A stretch of 42,614 bases of DNA, taken from assembly GCA_030528485.1 (NCBI GenBank), contig JAUMYU010000013.1, forward strand, positions 1 to 42,614, given 5' to 3'. The stretch comes from Comamonadaceae bacterium. Its GTDB lineage: Bacteria; Pseudomonadota; Gammaproteobacteria; Burkholderiales; Burkholderiaceae_C. Shown piece after piece: positions 1 to 8,505 of this stretch; within the stretch, counting starts at the first letter, position 1, and each line of letters opens with the position of its first letter. The position numbers and the translations under genes are program-made. The notes beneath the pieces were generated by a model. The model did no database searches. It had not been told where the DNA came from and was given only the letters and a program-made list of their open reading frames with translations.

Positions 1-1
1 T

Positions 2-124
2 GAGCGCAGCTTTGCCTGGTTGGACAAGAACAGAAGGCTGTGGAAGAACTGCGAACGCCTGCTCAATACCAGCTTGCAGTTCATTCACCTCGCTTTCCTG
101 GCGCTTATCCTCAAAAAATCGTGA
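2..124 (+). CDS. IS5-family transposase, C-terminal fragment (cut by window edge)
   Basis: An open frame runs from the window edge to a TGA at 122-124 and gives 40 residues that include FAWLDKNRRLWKNCER and a hydrophobic LAFLALILKK tail. This is the familiar C-terminus of DDE transposases of the IS5 group (established family knowledge), the part after the catalytic glutamate. Only the end of the gene is visible, so I cannot say whether the element is intact. The sequence just after the stop (about 123-147 region, read on the other strand as AGAACCTGTTCACGA) is the likely outer terminal repeat. It abuts or overlaps the ilvE stop codon, so this end of the element lies against the 3' end of ilvE. 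Confidence 0.75.
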   Translation, partial: ERSFAWLDKNRRLWKNCERLLNTSLQFIHLAFLALILKKS

Positions 125-131
125 ACAGGTT

Positions 132-1211
132 CTAAGAAACCACGCGCACCCAGCCGCGTGTGTCGGCAATCTTGCCGCGTTGCAAGGCGGTGAGTTCTTC
201 GCGCAGCGCGTTGGTGACAGGGCCGCTCTCGCCCTGGCCGATCTGGAAGGAGCCGCCCTCGAACTTCACCTCACCGATGGAGGCCACCACGGCGGCCGTG
301 CCGCAGGCAAAGACTTCCTTGACCTTGCCGCTGGCTACATCGGCGCGCCATTCGTCAAAGGAGTATTTGCGCTCCTCCACCGTCAGGCCCTTGCTGCGGG
401 CCAGCTCGATGAGCGAGGCGCGCGTGATGCCCGGCAAGATGGTGCCCAGCGGCGTGGTCAGCAGGTTGCCATCGTCCTTGACGAAAAAGATGTTCATGCC
501 GCCCAGCTCCTCGATCCATTGGTGCTCGGCGGCGTCGAGAAAGACCACTTGCTCGCAGCCGTTTTCATAAGCCTGGGCCTGCGCCACCAGGCTGGCGGCG
601 TAGTTGCCGCCGCACTTGGCCGCGCCGGTGCCGCCTTCGGCGGCGCGGGTGTACTCGCGCGAGACCCAGACCTTGACGGGCTTGGGGCCGCTTTTGAAGT
701 AGTCCCCCACGGGCGAGGCGATGACGCAGAAGGTGAAGTGGTGCGCCGGGCGCACGCCCAGGAAAGGCTCGTCAGCAAACATGAAGGGGCGCAGGTACAG
801 GCTGCCGTTGCCGCCGGGAATCCAGTCGCGGTCGGTGCGCACCAGGGCCTGCACGGCTTCGACGAACACCTCCTCGGGCAGCGTGGGCATGGCCATGCGC
901 TGGGCGGAGGCGTTAAAGCGCTTGGCGTTTTGATCGGGGCGGAACAAGGTGATGGTGTCGCCCTCTCCACGGTAGGCTTTCATGCCCTCGAAAATCTCTT
1001 GCGCGTAATGCAGCACGGCTGCGGCGGGGTCGATCCGGAACGGTTCGCGTTTGCGCACCTGGGCGTTATGCCAGCCCTGGCCCTCTGTCCACTCGATGGT
1101 GACCATGTGGTCGGTAAAGGCGGTGCCAAATCCTCCTTTGTCCAAAATGGCTTGGCGCTCGGCGGCGGAGGTGGGAGTGTCGGTCGGATAGATGGAAAAG
1201 GTCATGGGCAT
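132..1211 (-). CDS. ilvE: Branched-chain amino acid aminotransferase
   Basis: A PLP-dependent class IV aminotransferase of 359 aa that makes leucine, isoleucine and valine from their 2-oxo acids with glutamate as donor, in the cytosol. Visible family marks are the EIFEGMKAYR segment near residue 72, YLRPFMFA near 139, the PLP lysine K199 in GAAKCGGNYA, and EELGGMN followed by the PGITR phosphate loop. The start is ATG at 1211, preceded by GGAG five bases upstream; the frame stays open further upstream but that part has no family similarity. The gene is transcribed toward the IS fragment, and its TAG stop sits at the presumed IS boundary, so the last residues (RVVS) may have been altered by the insertion. 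The gene diverges from yggX. Confidence 0.95.
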   Translation of the reverse strand: MPMTFSIYPTDTPTSAAERQAILDKGGFGTAFTDHMVTIEWTEGQGWHNAQVRKREPFRIDPAAAVLHYAQEIFEGMKAYRGEGDTITLFRPDQNAKRFNASAQRMAMPTLPEEVFVEAVQALVRTDRDWIPGGNGSLYLRPFMFADEPFLGVRPAHHFTFCVIASPVGDYFKSGPKPVKVWVSREYTRAAEGGTGAAKCGGNYAASLVAQAQAYENGCEQVVFLDAAEHQWIEELGGMNIFFVKDDGNLLTTPLGTILPGITRASLIELARSKGLTVEERKYSFDEWRADVASGKVKEVFACGTAAVVASIGEVKFEGGSFQIGQGESGPVTNALREELTALQRGKIADTRGWVRVVS

Positions 1212-1450
1212 GTTGGCTCCTGTGTGGTTATAGGGTGTATGGCATGCCACGCGAGCAGACCAGGCCCCGGGCGGCAAGCCGCGAATGATAGCGACTGCCC
1301 GGGCATGGGCAGGGCAAGCCAAGGCGCTGGCGGGCGGGCTTTTCTTGCTACAGTCGCGCCTTTGCCGCGCGCGGCTCCCCTGATGGGCAGCGTGCGCACA
1401 CCGCCCCCATCGCCGCGCCATCCCCGCTGATCGCGCGAGCGCATGCCACC

Positions 1451-1476
1451 CAACGGCCAGTTTCTGGCCGTTTTTT
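1451..1476 (+). terminator. Terminator-like hairpin in the yggX leader
   Basis: AACGGCCAG, loop TTT, CTGGCCGTT then a run of T: a perfect nine-base-pair stem with a U tract on the + strand. It lies directly before the ribosome-binding site of yggX and after the divergent ilvE start. It therefore either stops unseen transcription from the left or acts as an attenuator inside the yggX leader. Confidence 0.7.
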
Positions 1477-1490
1477 CAGGAGTTCACGAT

Positions 1491-1763
1491 ATGGCCCGCA
1501 TGGTTCAATGCATCAAGCTCGGCACAGAGGCCGAAGGCTTGGATTTCCCCCCTTATCCCGGCGAGCTGGGCAAGCGCATTTTCGAGAACGTCAGCAAAAA
1601 AGCCTGGGGCGATTGGATTCGCCACCAAACCATGCTGGTCAACGAGAACCGCCTGAACCTTGCCGATGCCCGCGCCCGGCAGTACCTGGCGCGCCAGATG
1701 GAACAGCATTTCTTCGGCGATGGCGCGGATGTCGCCCAAGGTTACGTGCCGCCCACGGCGTAA
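1491..1763 (+). CDS. yggX: Oxidative damage protection / Fe(II)-trafficking protein YggX
   Basis: A 90-aa protein of the YggX family. It is thought to protect iron-sulphur clusters and to take part in Fe(II) handling (family knowledge, SoxRS-linked in enterics). Typical features are MVQCIKLG at the N-terminus with the conserved cysteine at residue 7, the PPYPGELG segment, and the [18 protein letters not shown] helix. Length matches the family (about 90 aa). ATG at 1491 has AGGAG at 1478-1482 with eight bases spacing. An earlier in-frame ATG at 1443 would read through the terminator hairpin and is rejected. mnmC follows 20 bases downstream and is probably cotranscribed. Confidence 0.93.
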   Translation: MARMVQCIKLGTEAEGLDFPPYPGELGKRIFENVSKKAWGDWIRHQTMLVNENRLNLADARARQYLARQMEQHFFGDGADVAQGYVPPTA

Positions 1764-1783
1764 GCGCCAACGCCGCACACGCC

Positions 1784-4156
1784 ATGAAGCCAGGCGATGC
1801 AGCGCCCCGGCCAGACGCACCAGCCGCCCCCGGGCTGACCTGGCTGGACGATGGCAGCCCTTACTCCCCCCGTTTTGACGAGCGTTACCACAGCCACCAC
1901 GACGGAGGCCTGGCGCAGGCGCGGGGCAGCTTTTTGCACGGCTGCGGCCTGCCAGCGGCCTGGGCGCAACGCCCGCAATGGCGCGTGCTGGAGACGGGCT
2001 TTGGCCTGGGGCTGAACTTTCTGGCCACCTGGCAAGCCTGGCGCGACGACCCGCAGCGCTGCGCGCGCTTGCATTTCATCTCTACCGAGGCCTATCCCGT
2101 CAGCGCCCAGGCCCTGCTGGAAGCGGCCCGCCAGCGTTATCCGGAGCTGGAACCGCTGGCGCAGCAACTGGCCACCCAATACACCGATATGCACACGGGC
2201 GTGCACCGCCTGAGCTTTGACGACAACCGCGTGCACCTCACCCTGGCCATTGGCGACGCCCGCGACAGCCTGCGGCAGGAAAGTTGGCAGGCCGACAGCG
2301 TGTTCCTCGATGGCTTCAGCCCCAGCCGCAACCCACAGATGTGGAGTGTGGACATATTCAAAGCCCTGGCGCGCTGCTGCGTGGCCGGGCATACGCGGCT
2401 GGCCAGTTGGTGCGTGGCTCGCAGCGTGCAGGACGCGCTGCGGCAATGCGGCTTTGAAGTAGAGCGCGTGCCGGGCACGCCGCCGAAAAAACACAATCTG
2501 CGCGCGCGCTATGCGCCTGCCTGGCAGCCCAGGGAGCGGCGCGCTGGCGCTACTGGTGTGTCGGCGACCATCGCCCCCTTGCCCGAGGCCTTGCGCCAGC
2601 AGCCGCAGCGCCATTGCGCCGTCATCGGTGCGGGCATCGCCGGGGCCAGCGTGGCGCGGGCCATGGCCGAGCGGGGATGGAGCGTCACCGTGCTGGAGCA
2701 AGCCAGCGGCCCTGCACAAGGCGCTTCGGCCCTGCCCGTGGGCTTGTTCGCCCCGCACGTTTCGCCCGACGACGCACCGCTGTCCAGACTGACACGCGCG
2801 GGCGTGCGCTGCATGCAACGCACCGCCGCCCGCCTGTTGCAACAGGGGGTGGATTGGCAACCCTCCGGCGTACTGGAGCACCGCATTGGCAAACGCAGCG
2901 GTTTGCCGCCTGCCCCCGCTGCTGCGCCTGCATGTGCTGCGATGGTGTTGGAACAAGCCAGCCACCGGCCAGAAGAAGCTGCTGCGCTCGCTCCCGATCC
3001 CGCTTCGCCCACGCCCCGCATTCCCAGCACCGCCACGCGGCTGGCAACGCAAGCCGAGCGCCTGAATGCGGGCATGGATTCGGGCATGGATGCAGCGGAG
3101 GCTGCCGCCAGTGCGCATCCAGTCTTGATGCACACCCAGGCTGGCTGGCTGCGCCCGGCGGCGCTGGTGCAGGCGCTGCTGGCGCACCCGCGCATCAGCC
3201 TGCGTACGGGCTGCTGCGTCAGCGCCATTGCGGCGCTGGAACCAACGCGCCCGCAAGCGCAGAACGCGGACAAGGGCACTGCCAGCACGCCCCACGGCGA
3301 GCATGAAAGCATGCTGCGCTGGCAAGTGCTGGGCCATGCCGCCGAGCCAGACGCGACGCCATCCCCCGCGACAGGGGCAATGAGCGCAGCGCCAAACGCC
3401 CCTCCACAGCCGCTGGCCCAAGCCGATTGCCTCGTCCTGGCAGGCGGCTATGGCAGCCTGGCGCTGGCGCGTTCGGTGCAGGCAGAAGCCGCGCAGCCGC
3501 CCCAGGCATCCCAAACGCCGCAAGCGCCCCAGCCTCTGGCGCACGCCGAGCTGCACGAAAGCCTTGTCCCCCCGCTGAACGCCGTGCGCGGGCAGGTGGC
3601 CTGGGGGCTGATTCCCCCTTCCAGCTCGCCAGAAAGATCGCCGCCAGAAGGGTCGCAGCCCTCTTGGCCCGATTGGCCCGCCTGGCCGGTCAATGGCAAA
3701 GGCAGCCTGATCGCCATCCCCGCGCCGTCGGGCCAAGGGCGGTTGTGGCTGAGCGGCGGCACGTTCGAGCGTGAAGACCCGCTGCAAGCGCCCACGCCGC
3801 AAGCCCAGGCCGATGCCTTGCGGCACAACCGCGAGCGCATCGCGGCTTTGCTGCCAGCGGCCGGGCCTGCGCTGGCGGCGCGCTTGTTTGACGGCGGCAC
3901 GCCCGTGCAACGCTGGGGCGCTGTGCGCTGCACCGTGCCTGATCGCTTCCCTGTGTACGGCCCTTGGCTGGCCCAAGTGCGAACGGGCAACGCGTTGCTG
4001 GCCACGGGCCTGGGTTCGCGTGGCCTGACGCTGGCGTGCTTGTGCGCGGAAATCCTCGCCGCCAGCCTGCATGCAGAGCCGCTGCCCGTGGCCCGCCATC
4101 TGGCCGCATCGCTGTTTGCAGGCCGCTTTGCGGCTGCAAGGACAGATCACTCATAA
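1784..4156 (+). CDS. mnmC: Bifunctional tRNA mnm5s2U biosynthesis protein MnmC
   Basis: Makes 5-methylaminomethyl-2-thiouridine at the wobble base of certain tRNAs. The C-terminal FAD domain removes the carboxymethyl group and the N-terminal SAM domain methylates the product. The N-terminal half shows ETGFGLGLNFL (SAM loop, near residue 66), FLDGFSPSRNPQMW, and PGTPPKKHNLRAR. The FAD domain begins near residue 278 with VIGAGIAGASVARAMAERG and ends with TGLGSRGLTLA. At 790 aa it is longer than the usual 650-670. The extra length is Ala/Pro/Gln-rich low-complexity insertion within the FAD half (roughly residues 380-450 and 510-640). Start chosen at ATG 1784, 20 bases after yggX; the frame upstream only overlaps yggX. 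Confidence 0.93.
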   Translation: MKPGDAAPRPDAPAAPGLTWLDDGSPYSPRFDERYHSHHDGGLAQARGSFLHGCGLPAAWAQRPQWRVLETGFGLGLNFLATWQAWRDDPQRCARLHFISTEAYPVSAQALLEAARQRYPELEPLAQQLATQYTDMHTGVHRLSFDDNRVHLTLAIGDARDSLRQESWQADSVFLDGFSPSRNPQMWSVDIFKALARCCVAGHTRLASWCVARSVQDALRQCGFEVERVPGTPPKKHNLRARYAPAWQPRERRAGATGVSATIAPLPEALRQQPQRHCAVIGAGIAGASVARAMAERGWSVTVLEQASGPAQGASALPVGLFAPHVSPDDAPLSRLTRAGVRCMQRTAARLLQQGVDWQPSGVLEHRIGKRSGLPPAPAAAPACAAMVLEQASHRPEEAAALAPDPASPTPRIPSTATRLATQAERLNAGMDSGMDAAEAAASAHPVLMHTQAGWLRPAALVQALLAHPRISLRTGCCVSAIAALEPTRPQAQNADKGTASTPHGEHESMLRWQVLGHAAEPDATPSPATGAMSAAPNAPPQPLAQADCLVLAGGYGSLALARSVQAEAAQPPQASQTPQAPQPLAHAELHESLVPPLNAVRGQVAWGLIPPSSSPERSPPEGSQPSWPDWPAWPVNGKGSLIAIPAPSGQGRLWLSGGTFEREDPLQAPTPQAQADALRHNRERIAALLPAAGPALAARLFDGGTPVQRWGAVRCTVPDRFPVYGPWLAQVRTGNALLATGLGSRGLTLACLCAEILAASLHAEPLPVARHLAASLFAGRFAAARTDHS

Positions 4157-4234
4157 ATTTAAATCAAAAGGAAATAAAAATACCATTTTTAGGCAAATCA
4201 GTAATCAAATCAATTTTACTTTGAAATATAAAAT
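4155..4234. repeat. Dispersed AT-rich hairpin repeat, copy 1 (reverse orientation)
   Basis: An AT-rich 80-base block between mnmC and earP. Read on the - strand it has the family pattern: arm ATTTCAAAGTAAAAT, core TTTGCCTAAAAATGG, arm ATTTCCTTTTGATTT. It is the only copy in this window whose core is on the - strand. Its right end runs directly into the GGAG that serves earP. Confidence 0.7.
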
Positions 4235-4245
4235 TGGAGCATGGC

Positions 4246-5505
4246 ATGCGTTGGGACATTTTTTGCCAGGTGATCGACAACTACGGCGATGCGGGCGTGT
4301 GCTGGCGGCTGGCGTGCGAGCTGGCCGCGCGGGGGCACAGCGTGCGCCTGTGGATCGACGACCCCGCCCCGCTGCACTGGCTTGGCGGCCTGCCCGCCAC
4401 GGAACCAGCCATCACCCAACCGTCCGCCACCGAACGCCCCATCCAACACCAGGGCCTGACCATCCTGCCCTGGCGCCCCGACCATGCCCAGCCCATCGCC
4501 CCGGCGCTGCTGCCCCAGGCACGGCCCGATGCTCTGCCGGGCACACTGCCCAATCCACTGCCCGATGTGCTGATCGAAGCCTTTGGCTGCGACATCCCCC
4601 AACCCTACCTCCAGGCGCTGGCCCAGCAGTGCCGCCCTGCGGGCGCGTCGCCCTGGCCCGTTTGGCTGAATCTGGAATACCTCAGCGCCGAGGACTACGT
4701 GCAGCGCATGCACCGCCTGCCCTCGCCTGTCATGCACGGCGCGGCGCAAGGGCGCAGCAAAACCTTTTTCTACCCCGGCTTCACCGCGCAAACGGGCGGC
4801 CTGCTGCGCGAGCAAGACCTGGCCGATCGGCAAGTGCGCTTTGACCAGGCCGTGTGGCGCCGCCAATGGCTGCCCGCCGTGCCACCCTCGCCTGCGCAGA
4901 CCTTGTGGATCAGCCTGTTCGCCTACGAGCCGGCCTGCCTGCGCGATTGGCTGCACCAATGGGCTTTCCCGGCCTCGACTGCGGCCCATCCTCCCCCGGT
5001 TGTGCACCTGCTGGCCGCCGCTGGCCGCTCGCAAACCTATTTGCGCCAATGCTGGGCGCAATTGGGCTGGCCCGAGCCGAGCGCCAGCGCCCCCTGGCAG
5101 CAGGGGCAATTGCATGTGCACTGGCTGGATTTCATGCCCCAGCCCGCCTACGACGAGCTGCTGTGGGCCTGCGATCTCAACATCGTGCGCGGCGAAGACT
5201 CGCTGGTGCGTGCGCTCTGGGCGGGCAAGCCGTTGCTCTGGCACATCTACCCGCAAGACGACAACGCCCACCACGCCAAGCTCGACGCCTTTCTGGACTG
5301 GCTGCAAGCCCCGCCCGACTGGCAGCGCGCCATGCACACCCTCAATGGCATGAGCCAAGCCCCCCACGTCAGCCCTGCGCCCACCAGCCCTGCGGCGCTC
5401 AGCCCCTGGCAAACCTGCGTGAGCGCCGCGCGCTCGTCCCTGCTGGCGCAAGACGATTTGGCCACTCAACTGCTGCTTTTCGTCCAACGCAGCCGGGAGG
5501 CTTGA
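4246..5505 (+). CDS. earP: EF-P arginine rhamnosyltransferase EarP
   Basis: A cytosolic inverting glycosyltransferase (GT-B fold, GT104) that transfers rhamnose from dTDP-beta-L-rhamnose to Arg32 of elongation factor P, which is needed for EF-P to rescue ribosomes at polyproline. The diagnostic N-terminal DNYGDAGVCWRL is at residues 11-22 and contains the two catalytic-site aspartates (D11, D15). The C-terminal nucleotide-sugar site RGEDSLVRALWAGKPLLWHIYPQ is also present. 419 aa against about 375-390 in most EarP. Start ATG 4246 has GGAG at 4236-4239 with six bases spacing; an in-frame TTG at 4234 is less likely. The target efp is in this window at 15699 and encodes Arg at position 32. The two genes are usually adjacent, so here they have been separated. 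Confidence 0.93.
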   Translation: MRWDIFCQVIDNYGDAGVCWRLACELAARGHSVRLWIDDPAPLHWLGGLPATEPAITQPSATERPIQHQGLTILPWRPDHAQPIAPALLPQARPDALPGTLPNPLPDVLIEAFGCDIPQPYLQALAQQCRPAGASPWPVWLNLEYLSAEDYVQRMHRLPSPVMHGAAQGRSKTFFYPGFTAQTGGLLREQDLADRQVRFDQAVWRRQWLPAVPPSPAQTLWISLFAYEPACLRDWLHQWAFPASTAAHPPPVVHLLAAAGRSQTYLRQCWAQLGWPEPSASAPWQQGQLHVHWLDFMPQPAYDELLWACDLNIVRGEDSLVRALWAGKPLLWHIYPQDDNAHHAKLDAFLDWLQAPPDWQRAMHTLNGMSQAPHVSPAPTSPAALSPWQTCVSAARSSLLAQDDLATQLLLFVQRSREA

Positions 5506-5607
5506 ACGCTGCACACAAGCCACGCGCAGCGGCTTTTGTGGTCGTTTTCGCCTGGATGCAGAGCCATAATCGACCCTTGTCCTTTTTCTTGTATTTGGGA
5601 GCCACCC

Positions 5608-6240
5608 TTGTTTTCCATCATCCAAGCCGCTGGCTGGCCCATCTGGCCGCTGATTTTTTGCTCCGTTATCGCCCTGGCCATCGTGGCCGAGCGTTTTTAC
5701 AGCCTCAAACGCGCCGCCATCGTTCCGCAAGGCCTGCTGAAAGAGGCGAAAACCGCCTCCTCCAAATACATCCCCCCTGCTGACGTGATCGACAAGCTGG
5801 AGCAAAACTCCGCCCTGGGCGAGCTGCTGGCGGCGGGCTTGCGCGCCCTCCAGGCCAACCCGCAAGCCAGTGAGGAATACCTGCGCCACGCCATCCAGAA
5901 CCGTGGCCGCCTGGTGGCCAACCGGCTGAACAAATTCCTGCAACCGCTGGCCACCATCGCCACCGCCGCGCCGCTGCTGGGCCTGCTGGGCACCGTGGTG
6001 GGGATGATCGCCATCTTCGCCTCGCAAGGTTCGATCGACGTCGGCGTGGTCACGGGCGATCCGGGCCAGCTCGCGCACGGCATTTCCGTGGCCTTGTACA
6101 ACACGGCGTTCGGGCTGATTGTGGCGATTCCGGCGCTGATTTTCTGGCGCTACTTCCGCAGCCGCGTCGATAGCTACATCCTGGAGCTGGAAGTGGCCAG
6201 CGAAGATTTCGTCAAGCACTTGCGGGGTTTGCAGCCATGA
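5608..6240 (+). CDS. MotA/TolQ/ExbB proton channel family protein
   Basis: Inner-membrane proton channel subunit that, with the ExbD/TolR-type partner encoded next, converts proton motive force into work on the envelope (TonB- or Tol-type system). One N-terminal membrane helix (IIQAAGWPIWPLIFCSVIALAIV) is followed by a cytoplasmic loop. Two further helices include the conserved LLGLLGTVVGMI and GISVALYNTAFGLIVAIPAL segments. I chose TTG at 5608, because the family begins with FSIIQAAGWPIWPL and a GGGA lies seven bases upstream; the frame before it has no similarity. 210 aa. It overlaps the next gene by four bases (ATGA). No tonB, tolA or tolB is nearby, so ExbB and TolQ cannot be separated. 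Confidence 0.9.
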   Translation: MFSIIQAAGWPIWPLIFCSVIALAIVAERFYSLKRAAIVPQGLLKEAKTASSKYIPPADVIDKLEQNSALGELLAAGLRALQANPQASEEYLRHAIQNRGRLVANRLNKFLQPLATIATAAPLLGLLGTVVGMIAIFASQGSIDVGVVTGDPGQLAHGISVALYNTAFGLIVAIPALIFWRYFRSRVDSYILELEVASEDFVKHLRGLQP

Positions 6241-6668
6241 ATTTCCGCGGTTCGCGCTTTCAGGACGGCACGGGCGAGCCGGAGATCAACCTGATCCCCT
6301 TCATCGACATCCTGCTGGTGATCCTGATCTTTCTCATGCTCACCACCACCTACAGCCGCTACAACGAGTTGCAGTTGAACCTGCCCTTGGCCAACGCCGA
6401 GCCGATGCGCGACAAGCCGCAAGAGATCGTCGTCTCGCTGGATACGGGCGGCAACTACGCAGTCGATGGCGCAGTCGTCGGCCCCGCCAGCCCCGCGCAG
6501 CTCACCAGCCTCTTGCAACAAGCCGCGCGCGCCAAGCCGCAAGCCATCGTCGTCATCAGCGCCGATGGCCTGGCCTCGCACCAATCGGTGGTCTCCATCA
6601 TGGAAGCCGCGCGTAACGCCGGCCTGGCCCGCGTGACGTTCGCCACCCAGGCCACACCAGGGCATTGA
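6237..6668 (+). CDS. ExbD/TolR family biopolymer transport protein
   Basis: 143-aa partner of the preceding channel protein. It has a short cytoplasmic start, one membrane helix with the key aspartate in NLIPFIDILLVILIFLM (the proton-responsive Asp near residue 23), and a periplasmic domain with NLPLANAE and AKPQAIVVISADG. ATGA overlap with the upstream gene indicates translational coupling. In many Burkholderiales exbBD is followed by lpxK and kdsB; here the operon ends at a hairpin repeat and the convergent pyk. Confidence 0.9.
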   Translation: MNFRGSRFQDGTGEPEINLIPFIDILLVILIFLMLTTTYSRYNELQLNLPLANAEPMRDKPQEIVVSLDTGGNYAVDGAVVGPASPAQLTSLLQQAARAKPQAIVVISADGLASHQSVVSIMEAARNAGLARVTFATQATPGH

Positions 6669-6740
6669 GCGCCCCACTACCGGGCAGCTCCCCCTCGCGC
6701 CGCCGCCCCCTGAAGCCCAAGGCCGCCATCGCGGTCTTTT

Positions 6741-6826
6741 CATTTCATGGGAAAATACATTTCAATAACAGCATGCCAAAAATATGATGATTTGTTTGCC
6801 TATTGATTTGAAATTTATAGGCAAAT
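6741..6826. repeat. Dispersed AT-rich hairpin repeat, copy 2
   Basis: AT-rich block between the convergent exbD-like and pyk genes. Core GCATGCCAAAAATA is on the + strand, left arm ATTTCAATA and right arm TATTGATTTGAAAT. A second overlapping hairpin, TTTGCCTAT (6795-6803) with ATAGGCAAA (6817-6825), is formed by its right end and could end transcription from either side. Confidence 0.68.
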
Positions 6827-6859
6827 CCCCATCCGGCGCCTATGCCCCGCCACGCTACT

Positions 6860-6883
6860 CCCTCTCCCACTTGCGGGAGAGGG
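6860..6883. repeat. REP-like stem-loop CCCTCTCCC/GGGAGAGGG
   Basis: A perfect nine-base-pair stem with loop ACTTGC, followed by GCTTGGGTGGGGGC. This C/G-rich inverted repeat resembles a widespread class of proteobacterial intergenic repeat (established knowledge). It sits in the 3' gap between the exbD-like gene and pyk, next to the AT-rich repeat. Confidence 0.6.
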
Positions 6884-6945
6884 CTTGGGTGGGGGCGCCC
6901 GCCAAGGCGCCAAGGAGCCAGCGGACACACTATTGAAAACAGGCC

Positions 6946-8469
6946 CTAAAACCCATTGGCCCCACCCCCTACGCGCGCAATGCGCAGCAAATTGGTCGTG
7001 CCCGGTGTGGCAAAGGGCAGGCCGGCGGAGATGACGATGTAATCGCCCTCGCGGGCAAAGCCGCGCTCCTGCGCGACTTGCCTGGCCATGTCGGAGATCA
7101 GCTCCACGCTGACATCGGCGGCCAGCTCGGGCGAGATCACCGGGTGCACACCCCACACCAGGGCCAGGCGACGCGCGGTGGCCAGATGCGGCGTCAGGCC
7201 GATGATGGGCGCGGCGGGGCGTTCGCGCGCGGCGCGGATGGCGGCAAAGCCGGAGCTGGTGAAGGCTACCGTGGCCGCGGCCCGGAGCAAGGCGATGGTG
7301 TGCCGCATGGCCAGGCCGATGGCATCGGCGGCGGTGGGTTGTGGCGGCACGTAGGCCACGTCCATGACGTCGCGCCAGGTGGGGTCGGCCTCGCTTTGGC
7401 CGATGATGCGCTGCATCATTTCCACCGCCTGCACGGGGTAGCGCCCGGAGGCCGATTCGGCCGAGAGCATGACGGCATCGGCCCCTTCGTAGATGGCGCT
7501 GGCCACGTCGGAGGCTTCGGCCCGCGTGGGCACGGGCGAGGCGACCATGGATTCGAGCATTTGCGTGGCCACGATGACGGGCTTGCCCATGCGGCGGCAG
7601 GCGCGCACGATTTGGCGCTGGAGGGAGGGCACTTGCTCGGCAGGCATTTCCACGCCCAGATCGCCGCGCGCGACCATGACGGCGTCGGTTTCGGTCACGA
7701 TGGCTTCCAGCGCGGCGATGGCGGCGGGTTTTTCCAGCTTGGCGACGATGCCGGGGCGGCTGGCGGCCTGGCTGGCTGGTTGCTGGGCTGGTGGGGCCGG
7801 CTGCGCAAAATGGGCCTGGATGAGTTGGCGCAGCTCCTGAATATCCTGCGCACGCTGCACGAACGAGAGGGCAATCCAGTCCACCCCCAAATCCAGCGCA
7901 AAGGCCAGATCGGCGCGGTCTTTTGCCGTCAAGGCGGAAATGGGCAGCAGCACGCCGGGCACGTTCACGCCCTTGCGGTTGCTCAAGCGCCCGCCGATGA
8001 CGACGGTGGTATCGGCAAAGTCCGCCCCGCAGCACTGCACGCGCAGGCGCAGCCGCCCGTCGTCGAGCAGCAGCTCGGCCCCCGTGTGCAGGGCGGCAAA
8101 AATTTCCGGATGCGGCATGGCCACGCGCGTGGCATCGCCCAGGCGCGCCGTATCGAGATCGAGCCGGAAGTCCTGCCCGGCGTGCAGCTCCACCGCATCG
8201 CCCTCAAACGCGCCCACGCGCAGCTTGGGGCCTTGCAAATCCACCAACACGCCTATGGGCTGGCCGGTTTCGGCCTCGATTTCACGAATCCAGGCGTGGC
8301 GCTGCTGGTGGTCGGCATGCGCGCCGTGGCTGAAGTTGAGCCGGAAAACATCCGCGCCCGCCTCCCAAATTGCGCGGATGGCGGCTTTGTCGTTGGTGGC
8401 CGGGCCAAGGGTGGCGACGATCTTGGCCTGGTTGCGCGGGGGCATGGTGAAGGTGGGCGTGGCGCTCAT
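6946..8469 (-). CDS. pyk: Pyruvate kinase
   Basis: Final step of glycolysis, phosphoenolpyruvate plus ADP to pyruvate plus ATP. 507 aa. Visible marks: TLGPATN near the start, RLNFSHG (substrate site), LVDLQGPKLRVG, the catalytic lysine in VAKLEKPAAI, the metal-binding MVARGDLGVEMP, and ATQMLESM. The C-terminal domain ends with the GTTNLLRI motif. An Ala/Gln/Pro-rich insertion lies just before the catalytic lysine strand. The start at 8469 puts the conserved RNQAKIVATLGPA near residue 12, as usual. It is transcribed from the same strand as the toxin-antitoxin pair 36 bases upstream. Confidence 0.95.
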   Translation of the reverse strand: MSATPTFTMPPRNQAKIVATLGPATNDKAAIRAIWEAGADVFRLNFSHGAHADHQQRHAWIREIEAETGQPIGVLVDLQGPKLRVGAFEGDAVELHAGQDFRLDLDTARLGDATRVAMPHPEIFAALHTGAELLLDDGRLRLRVQCCGADFADTTVVIGGRLSNRKGVNVPGVLLPISALTAKDRADLAFALDLGVDWIALSFVQRAQDIQELRQLIQAHFAQPAPPAQQPASQAASRPGIVAKLEKPAAIAALEAIVTETDAVMVARGDLGVEMPAEQVPSLQRQIVRACRRMGKPVIVATQMLESMVASPVPTRAEASDVASAIYEGADAVMLSAESASGRYPVQAVEMMQRIIGQSEADPTWRDVMDVAYVPPQPTAADAIGLAMRHTIALLRAAATVAFTSSGFAAIRAARERPAAPIIGLTPHLATARRLALVWGVHPVISPELAADVSVELISDMARQVAQERGFAREGDYIVISAGLPFATPGTTNLLRIARVGGGANGF

Positions 8470-8505
8470 GGTGGTGATGGTGGTGTGGTGGTTGCAAGAA
8501 GGGGC

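Noticed and set aside
12-1430. Long + strand open frame of 472 codons opposite ilvE
   Set aside because: Antisense shadow of ilvE in high-GC DNA; composition is Gly/Ala/His-rich with no family similarity.
1742-4150. 802-codon - strand open frame opposite mnmC
   Set aside because: Shadow frame; mnmC on + has full catalytic motifs in both domains.
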